DNA of 64,000 nucleotides from Gracilaria gracilis (GCA_030374805.1 JARGSG010000218.1:62001-126000), one strand, 5' to 3'; positions 34,152 to 46,226 are shown, counted from the stretch's first letter. The notes: a model not told the origin generated them from the sequence alone. Numbers and translations: made by a program.

Positions 34152-34715
34152 TATAGTGCTAGGTCCGCAAACCGGAAAACACCAGAAGACATCTAGATCT
34201 TCCTCTAACGAGGCACATACAGCAGTAGAGCCCTTTCAGAGATGACACGAAAAATTCTGGTGTGAGGCCGAGGTCAACTCTTCACGACCCGCGTTGGAAG
34301 ATGAGACAAAAAGTTACTCTCCGTGAACAACGTGGATGTTATACTACAAGAAGGCAAAGTGTCCACAGTGTGGCAAAGGCGCCGCGAGGTGAGCCTAGGC
34401 CGCGGGTTGCGGGGAGCATTCAAAAAGGAAAGAAAAAAGAAGGAGAACTTACTTGAGGGACCAAAAAAAATTTCAAAGCCGAGGAACACCTTAAACAAGG
34501 GCAAACAAGACAACAATTGATAAATATTCCTGACAATGGGTTTGTTTAGGTGACACAGAGGGATACACTGCCCGTTAGCAAGGACGTATCTCTTCGAAGA
34601 GAAGTAGAGTACATACGAAGAAGAAAAAGTCTAGAGCCAACCCTGTTTGGGGAGATTTATTAAGTGGCAGGGCCTTTGCGCCACTGTACTATAAAATGAG
34701 TAGTAACGTCCCGTA
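34152..34715 (-). repeat. LTR fragment, solo-LTR family, minus orientation
   Basis: Read on the minus strand it shows GGTGTTTTCCGG near the end and AATAAATCTCCCC with CAGGGTTGGCTCTAG, matching the solo LTR at 16456-17236. The outer end is mutated (TATAGTGCTAGG for TGTAGTGCAAGG) and the U3 side is lost near 34715. Confidence 0.75.
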
Positions 34716-34829
34716 CTATTCGGCTAAAATAACATTAGTATCTAAATTGCATAAAATATGGTAGAAAGTACCAACGATGCTGTGCCAACCTCCCTGACTC
34801 ACCGTGTGCCACGTGTCTAGTCCACCGTA

Positions 34830-36150
34830 GTGGTCAAAGTATGTAGTCATATACTGCGCCTTTCGACAAGTCGAAAAAACGACCAAAGTACCAGAACATC
34901 CCCCAAGAGGGTGTCGCACTTCAATGAGTTCATGAAAAGCTTTACCTTTGTAACAGATTGTGCCTCTACAATGCCGTGCATTGTATGTGCTTCTTTTTCT
35001 TTTCAAAGGGTTCCATTTACAAAAAAGAGGATGGGATGCATATCGCATCAATTGAATACTGTCATGAAGCAAGCAATAGAGAAAGAGACTACCGCAAAAT
35101 CTTTGATATCAAATGATCTGACAAACGTGAAGATCATTGTTCGAATCTTTACACAAAGGAACTGGAATCACCCCCGTCCGGACGGTTTCGCACTGATACA
35201 AGAGGTGGAGACAAGATTTGCAACTGTGTTAAGTGTTGCCGAGAGATTTCAAAAATCTTGCAGACTTGTTGCATCTATTATTGCAACGAAAGACTCGGGA
35301 CCTGCGCAAAAGACTTTTGACGCTCTTCAAACGGAAATAAAAGCTGATGGGGAGGGGGCTTATACTGCGTTAGAAGCTCTTGTGGCTGTTTTTCGGCCTA
35401 TTCGCCATGTACAAACTCAGCTAGAAGCAAGCAAAAAGACTACGATGCATCTTATTTTGCCGATGATGGGACAACTTGAGGTGCAATTGAAACAAATTGC
35501 AAGCGGGATGGCAATTGGATCAAATCAGAAGGTCCCCCATGTATTAAGCCAGCAGTTTGGAACAGAGTTTCACAATTACTTTCTAACATAGAGGTTTATA
35601 GTTTATGGATAGCTGGAAGTTTACTGCATCTACTCATGCGGTCGTTAGGATTTGTGAAGGATTCGACGAAGAGAAATGCGATGAAGGCGAAGGGTAGTTT
35701 ATTGATCAAACGCCTTTTGCGTAATAATGAGGCAAATGGTCAAGGATCAAAAGCAAGTGAAACGTGCGTGAATGGTGTCATAGAACCGAAAGGTTTGGGA
35801 TCGGAGACGTTTTGTTTATCTGATATGTTCGACATTGCTGACGGCAGTTCGGGTGACATTGGTTCTTTTGAGAGTTATATGTCCCGTAAGTTTCCTTTCT
35901 CTACTTTGCATCAGCTCAAGGCTACTACCAAAGAAGACGATCATGGCAACAATCTTGTTCAGTCTGGATTAGTCAGGAGACGCTGTACCCAGACTTGTCA
36001 AAAGTTGCGCTTCGTATCTACGCCACTTCGGTTTCTTCATCAAGTAGTGAGTGCAATTTTAGTGTGGTCAATAGAATAGTTGCGGCAGAGAGATCTAAGA
36101 TGAAGAGTGATCTAGTTGAGGACATGTTATATCTCCGTTCGTTGGAGTAA
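34830..36150 (+). pseudogene. hAT-family transposase, decayed
   Basis: The first open piece (34830-35591) has FVTDCASTM, CISHQLNTVMKQAIE and QEVETRFATVLSVAERF, the pattern of the hAT catalytic region (first Asp, Cys/His block, then a conserved aromatic or charged block). The second piece (35636-36079) is shifted in frame. The end reads SSSSECNFSVVNRIVAAERS and then LVEDMLYLRSLE before the stop at 36148-36150; this is the hAT C-terminal dimerisation region. The N-terminal BED zinc finger is not found. hAT enzymes cut and paste DNA with 8-bp duplications. Frameshifts and a missing N-terminus make it non-functional. Confidence 0.85.
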
Positions 36151-37100
36151 ACAATGCTTTTTTTGTTTTAGTCCCAGTGATGGTTGGATAAATTCTGTTG
36201 ATAACTGTAGTCTGGATAGGGTTTCTGCCGCAGATGGGATCATGAACGATTCTTGTGTGAAGAATATGGTACGAAGGTTTTGATGGGATGGTATGGAGGC
36301 ACAATTCTCGTTTGAGATACGAAGCTTCGTTGGTAATTTCATATGTTCGTGATGTAGAACTCAAGCTGTAAAGCAATGAAAGGACGCTTAGCATTCTAGA
36401 ATGGACCCAGGCGTATAGTGGCAATCTATGCAGATCCATCAGAGAGACTGCCACTGGCCGGATACAAGTAGAACTCTAGATTGGTTTCTACTACTCTGAA
36501 GTAAATTTTGTTTTCAACTTGACTAAGTACTAAGCGAAGGAACAACTGCTCTTAGGAATGTAGCATATTAAATAAACCTGACCAGCACAACTACTTTGGG
36601 AAGTAGGATATGTACTAAGAGCGATATGGCGCTTAAGCTACGATAGATCGGGATCGAAAGGAGACGCGTTTTGCTTTCCTTTCTATATATTGCTTTTTGG
36701 TCAGAGCAGATGTACAAATGTACCGCTAAAATAGCAGGTTCACAGGCAAAAGATGAAAGGGCGGTAGTGAGTTTCGTTTCAACAGCATCAGGCTGCTGCA
36801 GGCGCAAGCTCGCCAACGATCGGAGGAATCTGTACGACGTTTTTCGCTTCACCGCTGCAGTTCTTTAGAGGTAATGAATTTGTTTGTTGTTTGGAGGCTG
36901 GCGAACGATCGGAAACAGTGGGCAGCGATAGTAAGGCAAAAAGAAGGTGATGTTTACGAATGAACAAGGCTTCAGGCTGTGCAGCGGCGGACGCATGCTA
37001 ATTAAAAGCAAAGCTGGGCAGGTAGCTGCTTCGCGGGGGTGATTCCGAAGCGGCTTGCATCTCATGCGGAGAAGAGCTCAAGCTTGCTATCGGGTTCGTG

Positions 37101-37125
37101 AATGCGCCGTGTTACACCGCGCATT
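37101..37125. repeat. 25-base palindromic motif, copy A
   Basis: Arms AATGCGCCGTGT and ACACCGCGCATT around a single T, one mismatch. Followed downstream by ACCAACAAATTAAAAT, as in copy B. Confidence 0.55.
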
Positions 37126-38931
37126 CTCCGTTCTTTCTGGAGACCAGCCATGCATTACACCACCACATTACCAACAAATTAAAATACACCGAAAAGAATC
37201 AACTATCAAAGCAGATATTTTGGAGACACACCGTACTTGAATTCAAATTTGTCCCAAACGGAGCAATACTTCACTACTATATTTCCGTTTGGACTACCAA
37301 GTCATTCAAATTGTGCCAAAAACTAAAAATGTATACCAACTTTCACCGAACTTTTCTGGAATTGTCAACTATGCGTGATCTGTAGTGAAACCTTTGTAAA
37401 ATGTGAACTTTCCACCACCAGAAAGATTTGTTTAATATCTATATGGCATGTAGTCACAGAAAGCAAATCTAACCTAGCAATGCTAGATATATTAGCAGAT
37501 GGCAGATAAAAAAAATAGCCTTATTGTTTTTAGAACTTATATATGTATTGAAATTGGGTTGTCAAATAATTTACAAACAGTTTCACTTTAAGTTCAATTT
37601 AATAGCATACAACTTTGTCTTTAAAATTTCCAAAACTTTTCATCGCAAACGTTCGCCCTTTCGGCTAACTCACTTCACAATACTTCAAATGGAGCTTTGC
37701 GGTATTCTCCTTTACGAATCCTGCTTCGCAAAGCTTTGATTTGTGGGAAATGGCCGGGGCGCCCGTCCAATCGTGGTCTTCCCACTTCCACCCGGTTATT
37801 CCGCCACTAGCCTACAAAGGGGTTCATATACGTGTTCATTGTCTGAAACCGGGGTTATTTATTGTTCAACGGAATTTATCCGTTTGAAGTTGCTATGAGA
37901 CCCGAAAAAGTCCGTGTTTTTTATTATTGGTATTTTTGTTTGTATCCGTTTGCTTTTTTACACATTTTTTATCTTGTGCGATTGAATCCAAATCAATTAA
38001 AATATCAATACACTGCAGTTATCCACACGAGTATTGTATTCAATTTTTGTTCACCTGCTTCTGGTCAGAAGAAAAGACAAGTACGTTTTTCTGAGCCACT
38101 TCTGTTTCGTAGGACCTTGCTTCAGTTTTCTTACCGAGTTTTCACTGGGCTACAGCTGGTTGTCATTTATCTATACCCGGCTGATAGCAAAGCTCCTACT
38201 AACAAACAAGCTGAGCTAATAGACCTACCTCAGCATTTGTCTGTATCTCGTCAAAAACTTAAAGATTTATGGAATTTATTCGTCGTCTATTCTGTTTAAT
38301 ATAAAGTAAAAAATTCATGCGGTTTTCGTATATAATACGCTAATCTGCTTAAACTTGAATGATCTAACCATAGTCCGAGTAATTTGTTAATTTTTCATTG
38401 GTATTGAGATGTATCTGTTCAACATAGATAACTTAGTACTCGTGAGAATACACACTCAGCAGAGAGATTTGTCAATTCAATCCATAGGCTGTGAATCATA
38501 CACAGCGGTATGTATGACGTGTGAAAATTTCTTTCTGTACCGCAAAGTCTTCTACATTACAAGTCACCCATCTCTTGAGATACTATTTATATATTAATTT
38601 CTATGCCCTTCTAAGGACAAAACACATTACTATGTTTTAATTCTCTTTCTCTGTAGTACGAGAGAACTGTAGAAAAGTCGTTTTTTCTCGAAACCTTTGT
38701 AGTTCATCGGTTTTTTGTTATGTAACGAGAAACTTACAAATGCTCAGGTAGGTCTAATGTAGAGCTAATCGACAGGTTTTCTCAAAGCAAAACACATTTC
38801 AAAGCAGCAACAAGTTGCTGTTTGGCCGTTAAATCTCCCCTTCTGGTACACCCCTGAAATGTACCGCTTATATTTAGCTCACCCTCTTTTTCTTGACAGA
38901 AAGTATAACGGCGCAAAAAAAAATTTAAAAC

Positions 38932-38956
38932 AATGCGCCGTGTCACACGGCGCATT
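38932..38956. repeat. 25-base palindromic motif, copy B (perfect)
   Basis: Arms AATGCGCCGTGT and ACACGGCGCATT around one C are exact inverted copies. Upstream GTACCGCTTATATTTA matches the sequence before the copy near 53414; downstream GCCAACAAATTAAAAT matches copy A. Confidence 0.65.
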
Positions 38957-39940
38957 TTTGGCCCTTTTCGGATATGGCCTCTTCATTAGATCACTATCAC
39001 GCCAACAAATTAAAATTCAAGGAAAGAAACCAACCTTGCGTGGGCTTATCTGGAGATTATCTGTGGTACACATCCAATTCAATGCTGGCGAAATCATGAG
39101 CACGACTCTTCTTTATATTATACCAAACCACACTACTAGCGCCAATAAATGAAAAATAACTACTCAATGTTAAACACGTTTTCAAAAAGCGTTTGCACTA
39201 CCCTGTATTTGTTTTTATTCGAACATGCATCGTATTAAATTTCTCCGAAGAGTTAAGTTTAATAAAAAAGCCTTTCGCAGTTGGACGTATTATCTGTATT
39301 TTTAAAGTTGTTCCTTCTTCAGTATTTGAAAACCTGTTTGAAATTGAAGTTAACTTTTTTTAAAGACAAACTCCTATCCTACTATCTTTTTTTGCGCTGG
39401 AGCTTTGCGTTTTTTTCCTTTGAGAAGCTTGCTTCGCAAAGCTCTGATATACATGGCAGTTCGGGGCTGCCGTGGATATTATTTGTCCGCTTAAACCCCT
39501 AGTACAGAGCAAGAATGCACCCAAACCAAAACGTGTAACCTTCGAGTACATAAAATAGACTACTGACATACCTCTTATTTTAAAGAAATATTGCAAGCAA
39601 AGGGTTTGGTAATTCAATACGATTAAAACTTTATTCGTCTTTTTTTGTATTTGCAAGAACGCGGAGCGCATAATTTATCACAGTTTTTGTTCAAGAAAAT
39701 CTAACTAATTAAACTTTTCTGCAAGGAAATAGCGCTGAACCAATTTTTTTATCGTATAATAAACGCAGATTATCTAGGAGCTTTGCGGGTTTTCCTTGCA
39801 AAGTGTTCTTTGCAAAGCCCTGGTTCTAGATTCGGACACGACAATAACTCTGACTATAGCATGGACGGCGGTATTGGCGACGATGGCGACGCCCATGATT
39901 CAGCTACTTTGTTTCCTATGCCCATCTTGTTCTCCAGCAC

Positions 39941-39993
39941 AACCCTTGGGGATGAATTGGTTAATAATATTAACCAATTCATTTCCAAGGGTT
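39941..39993. repeat. 25-bp hairpin with 3-base loop
   Basis: Left arm 39941-39965 begins AACCCTTGGGGATGAATTGG; right arm 39969-39993 ends CCAAGGGTT. The arms pair at 23 of 25 positions around AAT. Could be a small structured RNA, a replication-linked inverted repeat, or part of a transposon. Nothing decides between these. Confidence 0.55.
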
Positions 39994-40246
39994 ATTATGC
40001 GCTCGGCTTGGGGCTTGTGTGCATTCACCTTTTGGGAGATTCCGCGGCTGGGGAAATCAGTGCGCAGGCAGGAGTAGGGTCAAATGCGAAGATGTCCGGA
40101 AGAGAATCATTTGATAAAAACACGACTCAGCTAGAGCCGAGAAGGAAATGAAAACTTTACGGTTCCAAATACGTGCATCCCTACTCTCGCTTACGAGAAG
40201 AACACAAGAGCTCCATTTGTTGGCAACACCTCTTCACCATGCAAAG

Positions 40247-41191
40247 TTAGCCCTGAAAGTACCTCGCAATGGCGTTAATCCATGGCGCCCAGTCCGTATT
40301 GAATCGGCCAAATGCAGCATATCCGTTCAGCGCAACTGAGGCTCTGGTCCAAAACCCACGCGCCAGTTCATCAAGTATGGCCTGCACAGATTCCTTCAGT
40401 TCGTCGACGGTAGCCCCGTCATCTACAAACCCTTGAAGAGTAACTCTGATAACTCGAATGGCACTGATCCATCTGTTGACTACCGTCCTAAACAGACCTC
40501 GGTCAGTAGATGGTATGAGGTTAATCAGTTCTCGTGCCTGAGTTATTAGCTGCCCTAAAGATGAAATTGCTCTGTTCATGTTGTTCTTAACGGTTTCAAC
40601 TGTGCTAGATGCCAAAGCACTGCGAAGAGTACTGAGCACTTCGCCCATTAAAGAGATAACGAAAGCGATCTGATTCGTCACTGCATTTCTGCGTTCACGA
40701 TCCACAGCAACAAGTTTCTCAGCGCCTTCAGTACGACTCGCGATTTCTGTCGCCACGCGCTCCAAGGCAGCCAAATTCACAGGAAGCGTCTCACCTTCCA
40801 TTCCTTGCAAAGATGCAGTTGAAGCAGGATTGGAAATTGCCCTGTCCACATGGTCGTAAGCCCCACCACCGAGTGATGCATCATTCGGAATCGATGCGCA
40901 AACTTTGAACCAGTTGACACCAGGGTGGCACTTCTTACGGCGCCCGGGCCAGGTGCCACCCCACACGCAGACTGAGTCCGATGGTATGGAAATGCAAAGC
41001 TCTTGACAGTAGTGACAGTGGTTAAGAGCTCGGCCACTTCCACCGTGGCACCAGTACGCTTCGTGCTCGCAGCAGCGAGCAGCACTCGCTCCGGTTTTCT
41101 GGCATTCACCGGGGGCCCATGCGTAAGCCACTGTTGTCACCGACAGGGCGATTAAAACCACAAACGTGGCTCTGAAGCGAAGATCGGTCAT
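40247..41191 (-). CDS. Secreted Cys-rich protein, unknown family
   Basis: The frame from the ATG at 41191 encodes 314 residues; an earlier in-frame TTG is not a credible start. Residues 1-24 form a signal peptide (charged MTDLRFR, then a hydrophobic FVVLIALSVTTVAYA). Next comes a Cys-rich block of about 85 residues with CCEHEAYWCHGGSG, CHYCQELC and a closing FKVC, probably disulphide bonded, with many Gly and Trp. The remaining 220 residues are mostly amphipathic helix without Cys. A TATA box lies about 200 bases upstream on the same strand. This is the only gene in the window that looks like an intact single-copy host gene. The protein should enter the secretory route; its function is unknown to me, and the Cys block matches no family I can name. 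Confidence 0.75.
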   Translation of the reverse strand: MTDLRFRATFVVLIALSVTTVAYAWAPGECQKTGASAARCCEHEAYWCHGGSGRALNHCHYCQELCISIPSDSVCVWGGTWPGRRKKCHPGVNWFKVCASIPNDASLGGGAYDHVDRAISNPASTASLQGMEGETLPVNLAALERVATEIASRTEGAEKLVAVDRERRNAVTNQIAFVISLMGEVLSTLRSALASSTVETVKNNMNRAISSLGQLITQARELINLIPSTDRGLFRTVVNRWISAIRVIRVTLQGFVDDGATVDELKESVQAILDELARGFWTRASVALNGYAAFGRFNTDWAPWINAIARYFQG

Positions 41192-41389
41192 GCTGGGATG
41201 GATCGAAGCGTTATTATGCAAAAGAACGACTTGGTTGTGTGAATAATCTGAAAAAGATGTCTGGACGCGACTCCTATGGTTCGAACCCTGCGGCAGTTTG
41301 ATAGCTCTGGGATGAAAGGCGGTTAGAGGGTTGGGAACTCGAGTTCAGCTTGTGTGTGATCAAGACAGACTGGAAACAGTCCTGCCTCC

Positions 41390-41397
41390 TTTTATAT
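41390..41397 (-). promoter_or_regulatory. TATA box of the secreted-protein gene
   Basis: Reads ATATAAAA on the minus strand, followed by GG. It lies about 200 bases before the ATG at 41191, allowing a leader of about 170 bases. Confidence 0.5.
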
Positions 41398-41399
41398 CA

Positions 41400-42900
41400 A
41401 TCCATGAATCCCCAAACCATTACTTCACAGCAGATCTATGAAGCGAAAGAGATATTATTCAGTTGGAAAACAGAATAATGGATGTTCCCTGCTGGCTTAC
41501 GGGAAGAAGTCAAAGAGACTATCATGAAAAGGGCCCATAATGCAAGTCATGATCTGCCCAAAGTGTCTCATCACACATCTTTGCAATTCACTTGAATTTC
41601 AATGCTTGATTGAAAATGGTGGCTGTCGAACTTGTAATAGAACAGAAGGAATGGTCAAAGCGCGTGAACACTGAGCGTTTCTCTCTCTTTTCGTTGCCTT
41701 TGCAAATGCTGGGCGTATTTGCGCTTTGCGACAAACAATTTGATTTCACGAGGAACACGGGAAGCTGAACATGAGACACTGAGAAGTTGTGGGGATGTGG
41801 AAAGCTTCTTGTGTCAGTCAAACCCGCCATCTCGAGCAAATATTTCTCATGCGAAACTCATGCCTCTATTTCTGTGACGTTAACGAAGAGGCGTGTTCAA
41901 TTAATGGAATTTCAAACAAAATGTTCAAGGATTCTACTTGAACTCAATCATGCCTGGGGATCACCTTTCTACGATCGCACGATCTTCCTCACCAAAGGAC
42001 CGCGATACAATCTCAGTCTTATGAAAACAAATGAGCAGATCTGGCGCCTCCTGTGCTAGTTCTCCACTGGACAGTCGACCGTTCTCAAGATGTTGGTATC
42101 TGGGTGGAGTGAAATGCATATCAAGGGACATCACGCTTACAGTAGCACCGAACAGGATCACATATTGAACCTGTTGGGGATTGAAACCCGAGACCCTTGT
42201 ATCTACCAGGGCCCATAACAATGGAAAACAACCGAGCAAATCCGTGGCTCTTCTGTGCTGGTTCTCCACTGCACAGTCTGAATTCTTTTTCGTCTTTGAC
42301 TTGGCATTCGAGACTTTGTTGGAAAGGCTTTTTTCTATCCCACTGCGTTTCTCTTCTGAAAGAATAAGATACAGATCAACCTAGAAAGATGGAACTGTAA
42401 TCAACCATCTGGTCTGCAGCTCGAAAGGAGGCTCGACATTCTGATTTCCAAACCATGGGTGTGAACCTTCAAATGGTATCTATCCACACCTGCTGGGGTC
42501 ATAGTGATACAACATCTATTTCCATGCCTTGCCATATCTCACTCGAGACCTCGAGGACCATTGAAGCTTACAGTTGGAAGGCTCGAGCTGGAGGAGGCAT
42601 CCGTGAAGAGGGAAGGCCTTCTAGATATGTCCTTTTGTATTTGTGCTCTTTTGGAAGCCTCGGTATGTGTATCACTTTTGTCGCAAGCCTGTTCTCAACA
42701 AAAGACCCGTTGCAGAGTATTTCTCGCGTCTATTTCCGGTTTTTTAGTCGTGTTGGAAAGAAACCGACAGACTCATCAGGTGTTCTGGCATACCTAGTCT
42801 CTCTGAAAAGAGTCATTTATCACAAGGACGACCAAGTACTGCACTCGAAGTTATTAGATAACGATCGAAGATAAATACGTGCATGTAGTGAACCGGGTGG
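41400..42900. other. No recognised gene; short direct repeat
   Basis: Two similar 45-base segments, at 42031-42075 and 42234-42279, share GAGCA then TCTGTGCTGGTTCTCCACT-like sequence. The open frame 42455-42874 matches nothing known to me. Confidence 0.4.
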
Positions 42901-43080
42901 ACGAGCGGCAGGGCCGGGGTTCGAACCACGAACCACGGGCCAACACAAAAAGCACATGAAGGCGGTTACCGATTGAGCTATGACCGCTCATGGTGTGGTG
43001 ACCTCAAGCCACACCGTCGGAGGTGTTATCGTGACCCGTGCGACTGTGTTCTGCAGCTCACAGCGCTGCAGTGCAGCAGA
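42901..43080 (-). repeat. SINE-like tRNA-derived repeat, copy 1
   Basis: On the minus strand, TAGCTCAATCGG (42969-42980) fits the RNA polymerase III A box and GGTTCGAACC (42918-42927) the B box, about 40 bases apart as in tRNA genes. The D and acceptor stems do not close, so this is not a working tRNA. The adjacent sequence is repeated at 43585-43765. Confidence 0.6.
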
Positions 43081-43584
43081 GGAAAGAGAACCATATCAAT
43101 AATAACATATTATGTTAATGGAGCAATCAAGTTCTGGGTTTCTCCGAGGAACAGGGTTCTTATTTTCGGAGATGTATTTTATCGCTTGACAGCTGCGCCT
43201 GGACGACAAAAATGTTTCTGAGAAGCTTTCAAAACAAAAACTATCCAAACGCATCGAGTGCAACGAAAAAATTGTTCATGGCAGGTGTCAGCACTTTTCC
43301 GCACGGACGTGGCATGGGCAAAACAGTTACACAGCCACACATGTGTTTGATCATCTCCACGTGTGGGCGCCTGGCAGGCTTTTGCATATGCAGTTGAAAG
43401 GTTGCGGCGTCGCGCACGGGAAGACTGGTTGCACCGCGGCAGTAAATGTTGCTGATTGTAGTTCATCATCAAACACACACACTGCTTTCGAGAACGCAGA
43501 ACTTCTCACGTTCAATTTAGTTATTCCACAACTTAAAAGTCGGAACGGAAGACTGGTGTAGTGAAAGCAGCGGGAGGGGAGGGA

Positions 43585-43765
43585 GGAGGCTCTGTCGGCA
43601 CTTCAATCCTGGGCTCCAAACTCGTAGAGAAGCACAAGAAGGCAGTTACTGATTGAGCTATGGGTACCCACAATGTGGTGATCGCACGCCATTCCGTTGG
43701 TGGTGTTGTGGTGACGCAGTACTCGTCATCTGCAGCTGGCAGCTCCCTACCTGGCGTCCTACACA
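43585..43765 (-). repeat. SINE-like tRNA-derived repeat, copy 2
   Basis: Shares AGCAC(A)GAAGGC, GATTGAGCTATG, GTGGTGA and CTGCAGCT in the same order as copy 1. The A box (43649-43660) is kept; the B box is degraded. Confidence 0.6.
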
Positions 43766-44066
43766 AGAACCTATCGTCGTAATTTGGGTAAGTCCGGACA
43801 CGGGCTGATTGTTTCTTATTCTTTGTACTAGCCCGAAGGGCCATATGTAAGCAGATCGAATCAGAAAAGAACCGAGGGCGATTCCGATCTAGCCCACAAC
43901 GGTGGCCTGTGGTGCTTCAGAAAGCAATAGACACAGTTCAGTATAAATCTATTCGGTCTATCGTCCATCCACGTTCTTTAGATTCAATTTTGGTTGACGG
44001 GACCCCTTTGAAACAAAAGTGGATGCCGAAACCCTGTTTCGATGCTTTGGAACAGGCTCCTTGGAT
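43766..44066. other. No recognised gene
   Basis: The open frame 43909-44091 runs into the left end of the transposon at 44070, so its last residues are transposon sequence. No family recognised. Confidence 0.4.
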
Positions 44067-44069
44067 TCA

Positions 44070-44094
44070 GGCGGTGTCTAAACAAGCGTGAACG
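44070..44094 (+). repeat. Left terminal inverted repeat
   Basis: Exact inverted copy of 52699-52723; overlaps a 20-base palindrome at 44084-44103 (AAGCGTGAACGTTCACGCTT). Confidence 0.92.
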
Positions 44095-44325
44095 TTCACG
44101 CTTTAGAGGCGTGAAACTTTGAAGCCCTCAATTAAATAGGCTGTAAATTAAAGACCAGCTGCTCGGCCTTCAAGAAGGAAGGACCAAAGGCGTTCTTGCG
44201 CTGTGCTGTGTACTATGCGCCATGAATTCCTGCTTATGCGCTAGTACGGACATTAAAAACTTTGAAGTTTCAGAAAACTTTGCGGCGGAGCCCTAGTTGG
44301 CCGGCGCGACTCGGACGAGTTCCCA

Positions 44326-45634
44326 GTGATCGTGACGAGTCGTCGACCCGACGATTACGTCACGAGAGCACTGGAAACTCACGGAGCCAAAATGCCGATC
44401 AATCTCACCCCTGCTGTTGTGCAGGCTAACAACGACAGCGTCCGTCGCCACCAAGTACGGCTCGCAGCCGCCCAGATCGTCAATTTTCGCCGTTCTGCCT
44501 CAACCACCTCCTACGTTTCCCCGGCCATCGTTCGCAAGGACACAACCTTCGAAAGCATCACCGGTTTTTTGAGCCCGGCGAGCTTCAAGCCCGATTACCG
44601 AATGAATCGAAAATCGTTTTTACAAGCTCGTCGGGCTCGTTGCGCCGCTAATTAAGAAGAGCGAAAAGATGGGACAAAGAGCGCGCCGCCCCAACATTAT
44701 CTCCATCTGTAAGGTTGGGAATAACAATAAGTATTCTAACGGGAGGAACTGTCGATACTGTTCACCAACTGTATCGAACACAAAGGTCTACAGTCTATGC
44801 AGTTTTTGATGATACGTGTAGAGCATTATCATCGGTTCTACAGCTACCAGGTATTACCACAAACATTTGAGGAACTGAACAAACTTTCTAATGGGTTCAA
44901 GATCTCTCGCTCCAAGGTCAGCCCTTTGACTGGCTGCATTGGAGCACTCGATGGGATCGCCATAAAGATAAAAGCTCCGCGTAGAAATGGCGGCCAAATA
45001 CTGGTGTCGAAATGGGTACTACGCTCTTCCGGTTCAGGGCACTTGTCGACGCGAGCGGTAGGTTTTTTATTTGGTGTCAGCAAAATGCGTCGGGTCAACG
45101 CACGACTCGCTTGCGTACGCGTCATCAAAGCTCTCCATGTATCTGCGAAACAATTTTCTACCTGCAGAATTCTGGATAGTTGGTGATGAATCGTACGTCT
45201 GTACGGATAACCTTATTACGCCGATTCCTGCGTCGCAGGTTCGTTTCAGCTACGAGAAAGCGTTTAACTTTTTTTTGTCCTCAATGCGTGTGCATGTTGA
45301 ACAGTCGTTTGGGCGTCTAGTGGCACGATGGAGAATTCTACAGTCGCGGCTGAACTACGAAGTGAGTAAGAATGCAAGCATTGTGGTGCTTTGCATGAAG
45401 CTTCAAAATTTTTGTATAGAAGAAGGGGTGGAGAAGATACGTCAATTTTCCTTCTCGGAAGTAAATAATTTGGATAAGGAGGTTGCAGAGTGGTACGGCA
45501 TATGCAAAGAAAGTTTCCAAGCAACGGACTTGGTTGATGATCAGGACACGCCGGTGTTTTACGTTCCGAGGTCTACAAACGAAGCGCGACAAGCTCGTCA
45601 AGATTATTCGCGATCGTGGGCTGCGACGTCCTGA
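44326..45634 (+). pseudogene. PIF/Harbinger-type transposase, frameshifted
   Basis: Pieces in several frames follow the order of a Harbinger transposase: ITGFLSPASFKPDYRMNRKS (to about 44620), LVGLVAPLIKKSEK, then SPSVRLGITISILTGG with VYAVFDDTCRALSSVLQLP (44694-44865), then the catalytic part. Asp1 lies in GCIGALDGIAIKI (near 44950), Asp2 in CVGSTHDSLAYASS (near 45110), and Glu in VHVEQSFGRLVARW (near 45300). This is the DDE_Tnp_4 pattern. At least three frame changes separate the blocks. Short introns could explain one or two, but I found no convincing splice sites. Most likely inactive. Confidence 0.82.
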
Positions 45635-46223
45635 GTTAACAGGGGTTCCTGTTCCGTTTTAAAGCCTTGAATGAGGGGAGGGGGCGTGGCGTTTCTTGGG
45701 ACCTAACGTTGGGGGAAAAGAGGGAATTTGGAAGCACGCAGAAAGAGTTGCTGCAGGAGCCTTATGTTATGATAATTTACATGAGAGCTTTTTGTTCTGA
45801 TTCATATGACGTAACATCCATGTGAAGTCATGAAGCTCCCGTCGAGGGCAAAAAGGTGCCACCAAACTTCCCACTCACACCCAGATGCCCGTTCTACAGA
45901 ATAAGCTGATACAAGCAGTTCACTTGTGGAGTGTCTGGATACAATTCGTTGACGGATTTCCACAGTCCAGTGAGATCAGCTCAGGTGGATAGCTGGATTG
46001 GATGAGCGTATAGAAGTGTATAAAACTGCTTTAAGAAGAGCTGCAAAGGTTTCCACTCGGTCAAACTGTTTTCAAACATTATATATGTCGGAGCTTTCTT
46101 TCCATGGGCTACTCATCCTACGCGGTGTACACGGGCAATACGCAAGACTGGACTATTGTGCGCATTGAGGCGCTGTACAGCGTGCCCTCGCGCAGCTCAA
46201 TAGTTGAGGGTGGCGTTCTACGC
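45635..46223. other. Transposon interior, no recognised gene
   Basis: Between the transposase remnant and the HSA frame. Short frames only. Confidence 0.4.
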
Positions 46224-46226
46224 TAA

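Larger units (their letters stand above)
36151..40246. other. AT-rich, no supported gene; dispersed repeats
   Basis: No open frame here shows family features or convincing codon use. The stretch contains copies of a repeat marked by a 25-base palindrome (37101-37125, 38932-38956) and by GCAAAGCTTTG or CTTTGC-rich ends (near 37725, 39400-39450 and 39778-39825), and a strong hairpin at 39941-39993. Frames such as 37862-38299 and 39783-40151 are open by chance or not recognisable. Confidence 0.5.

Noticed and set aside
41278..41288. B-box-like GGTTCGAACCC upstream of the secreted-protein gene
   Set aside because: No A box at a suitable distance on either strand.
42165..42215. B-box-like GGTTTCAATCC on the minus strand near 42180
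   Set aside because: No matching A box and no stems; not enough for a tRNA or SINE call.
42918..42990. True tRNA gene on the minus strand
   Set aside because: A and B boxes fit, but the D arm and acceptor stem do not pair. Better explained as a SINE-like repeat.
43909..44091. 60-codon open frame ending at the transposon edge, and 52702-53127 on the other side
   Set aside because: Both end in the same AVSKQA reading only because both run into the identical terminal repeats.
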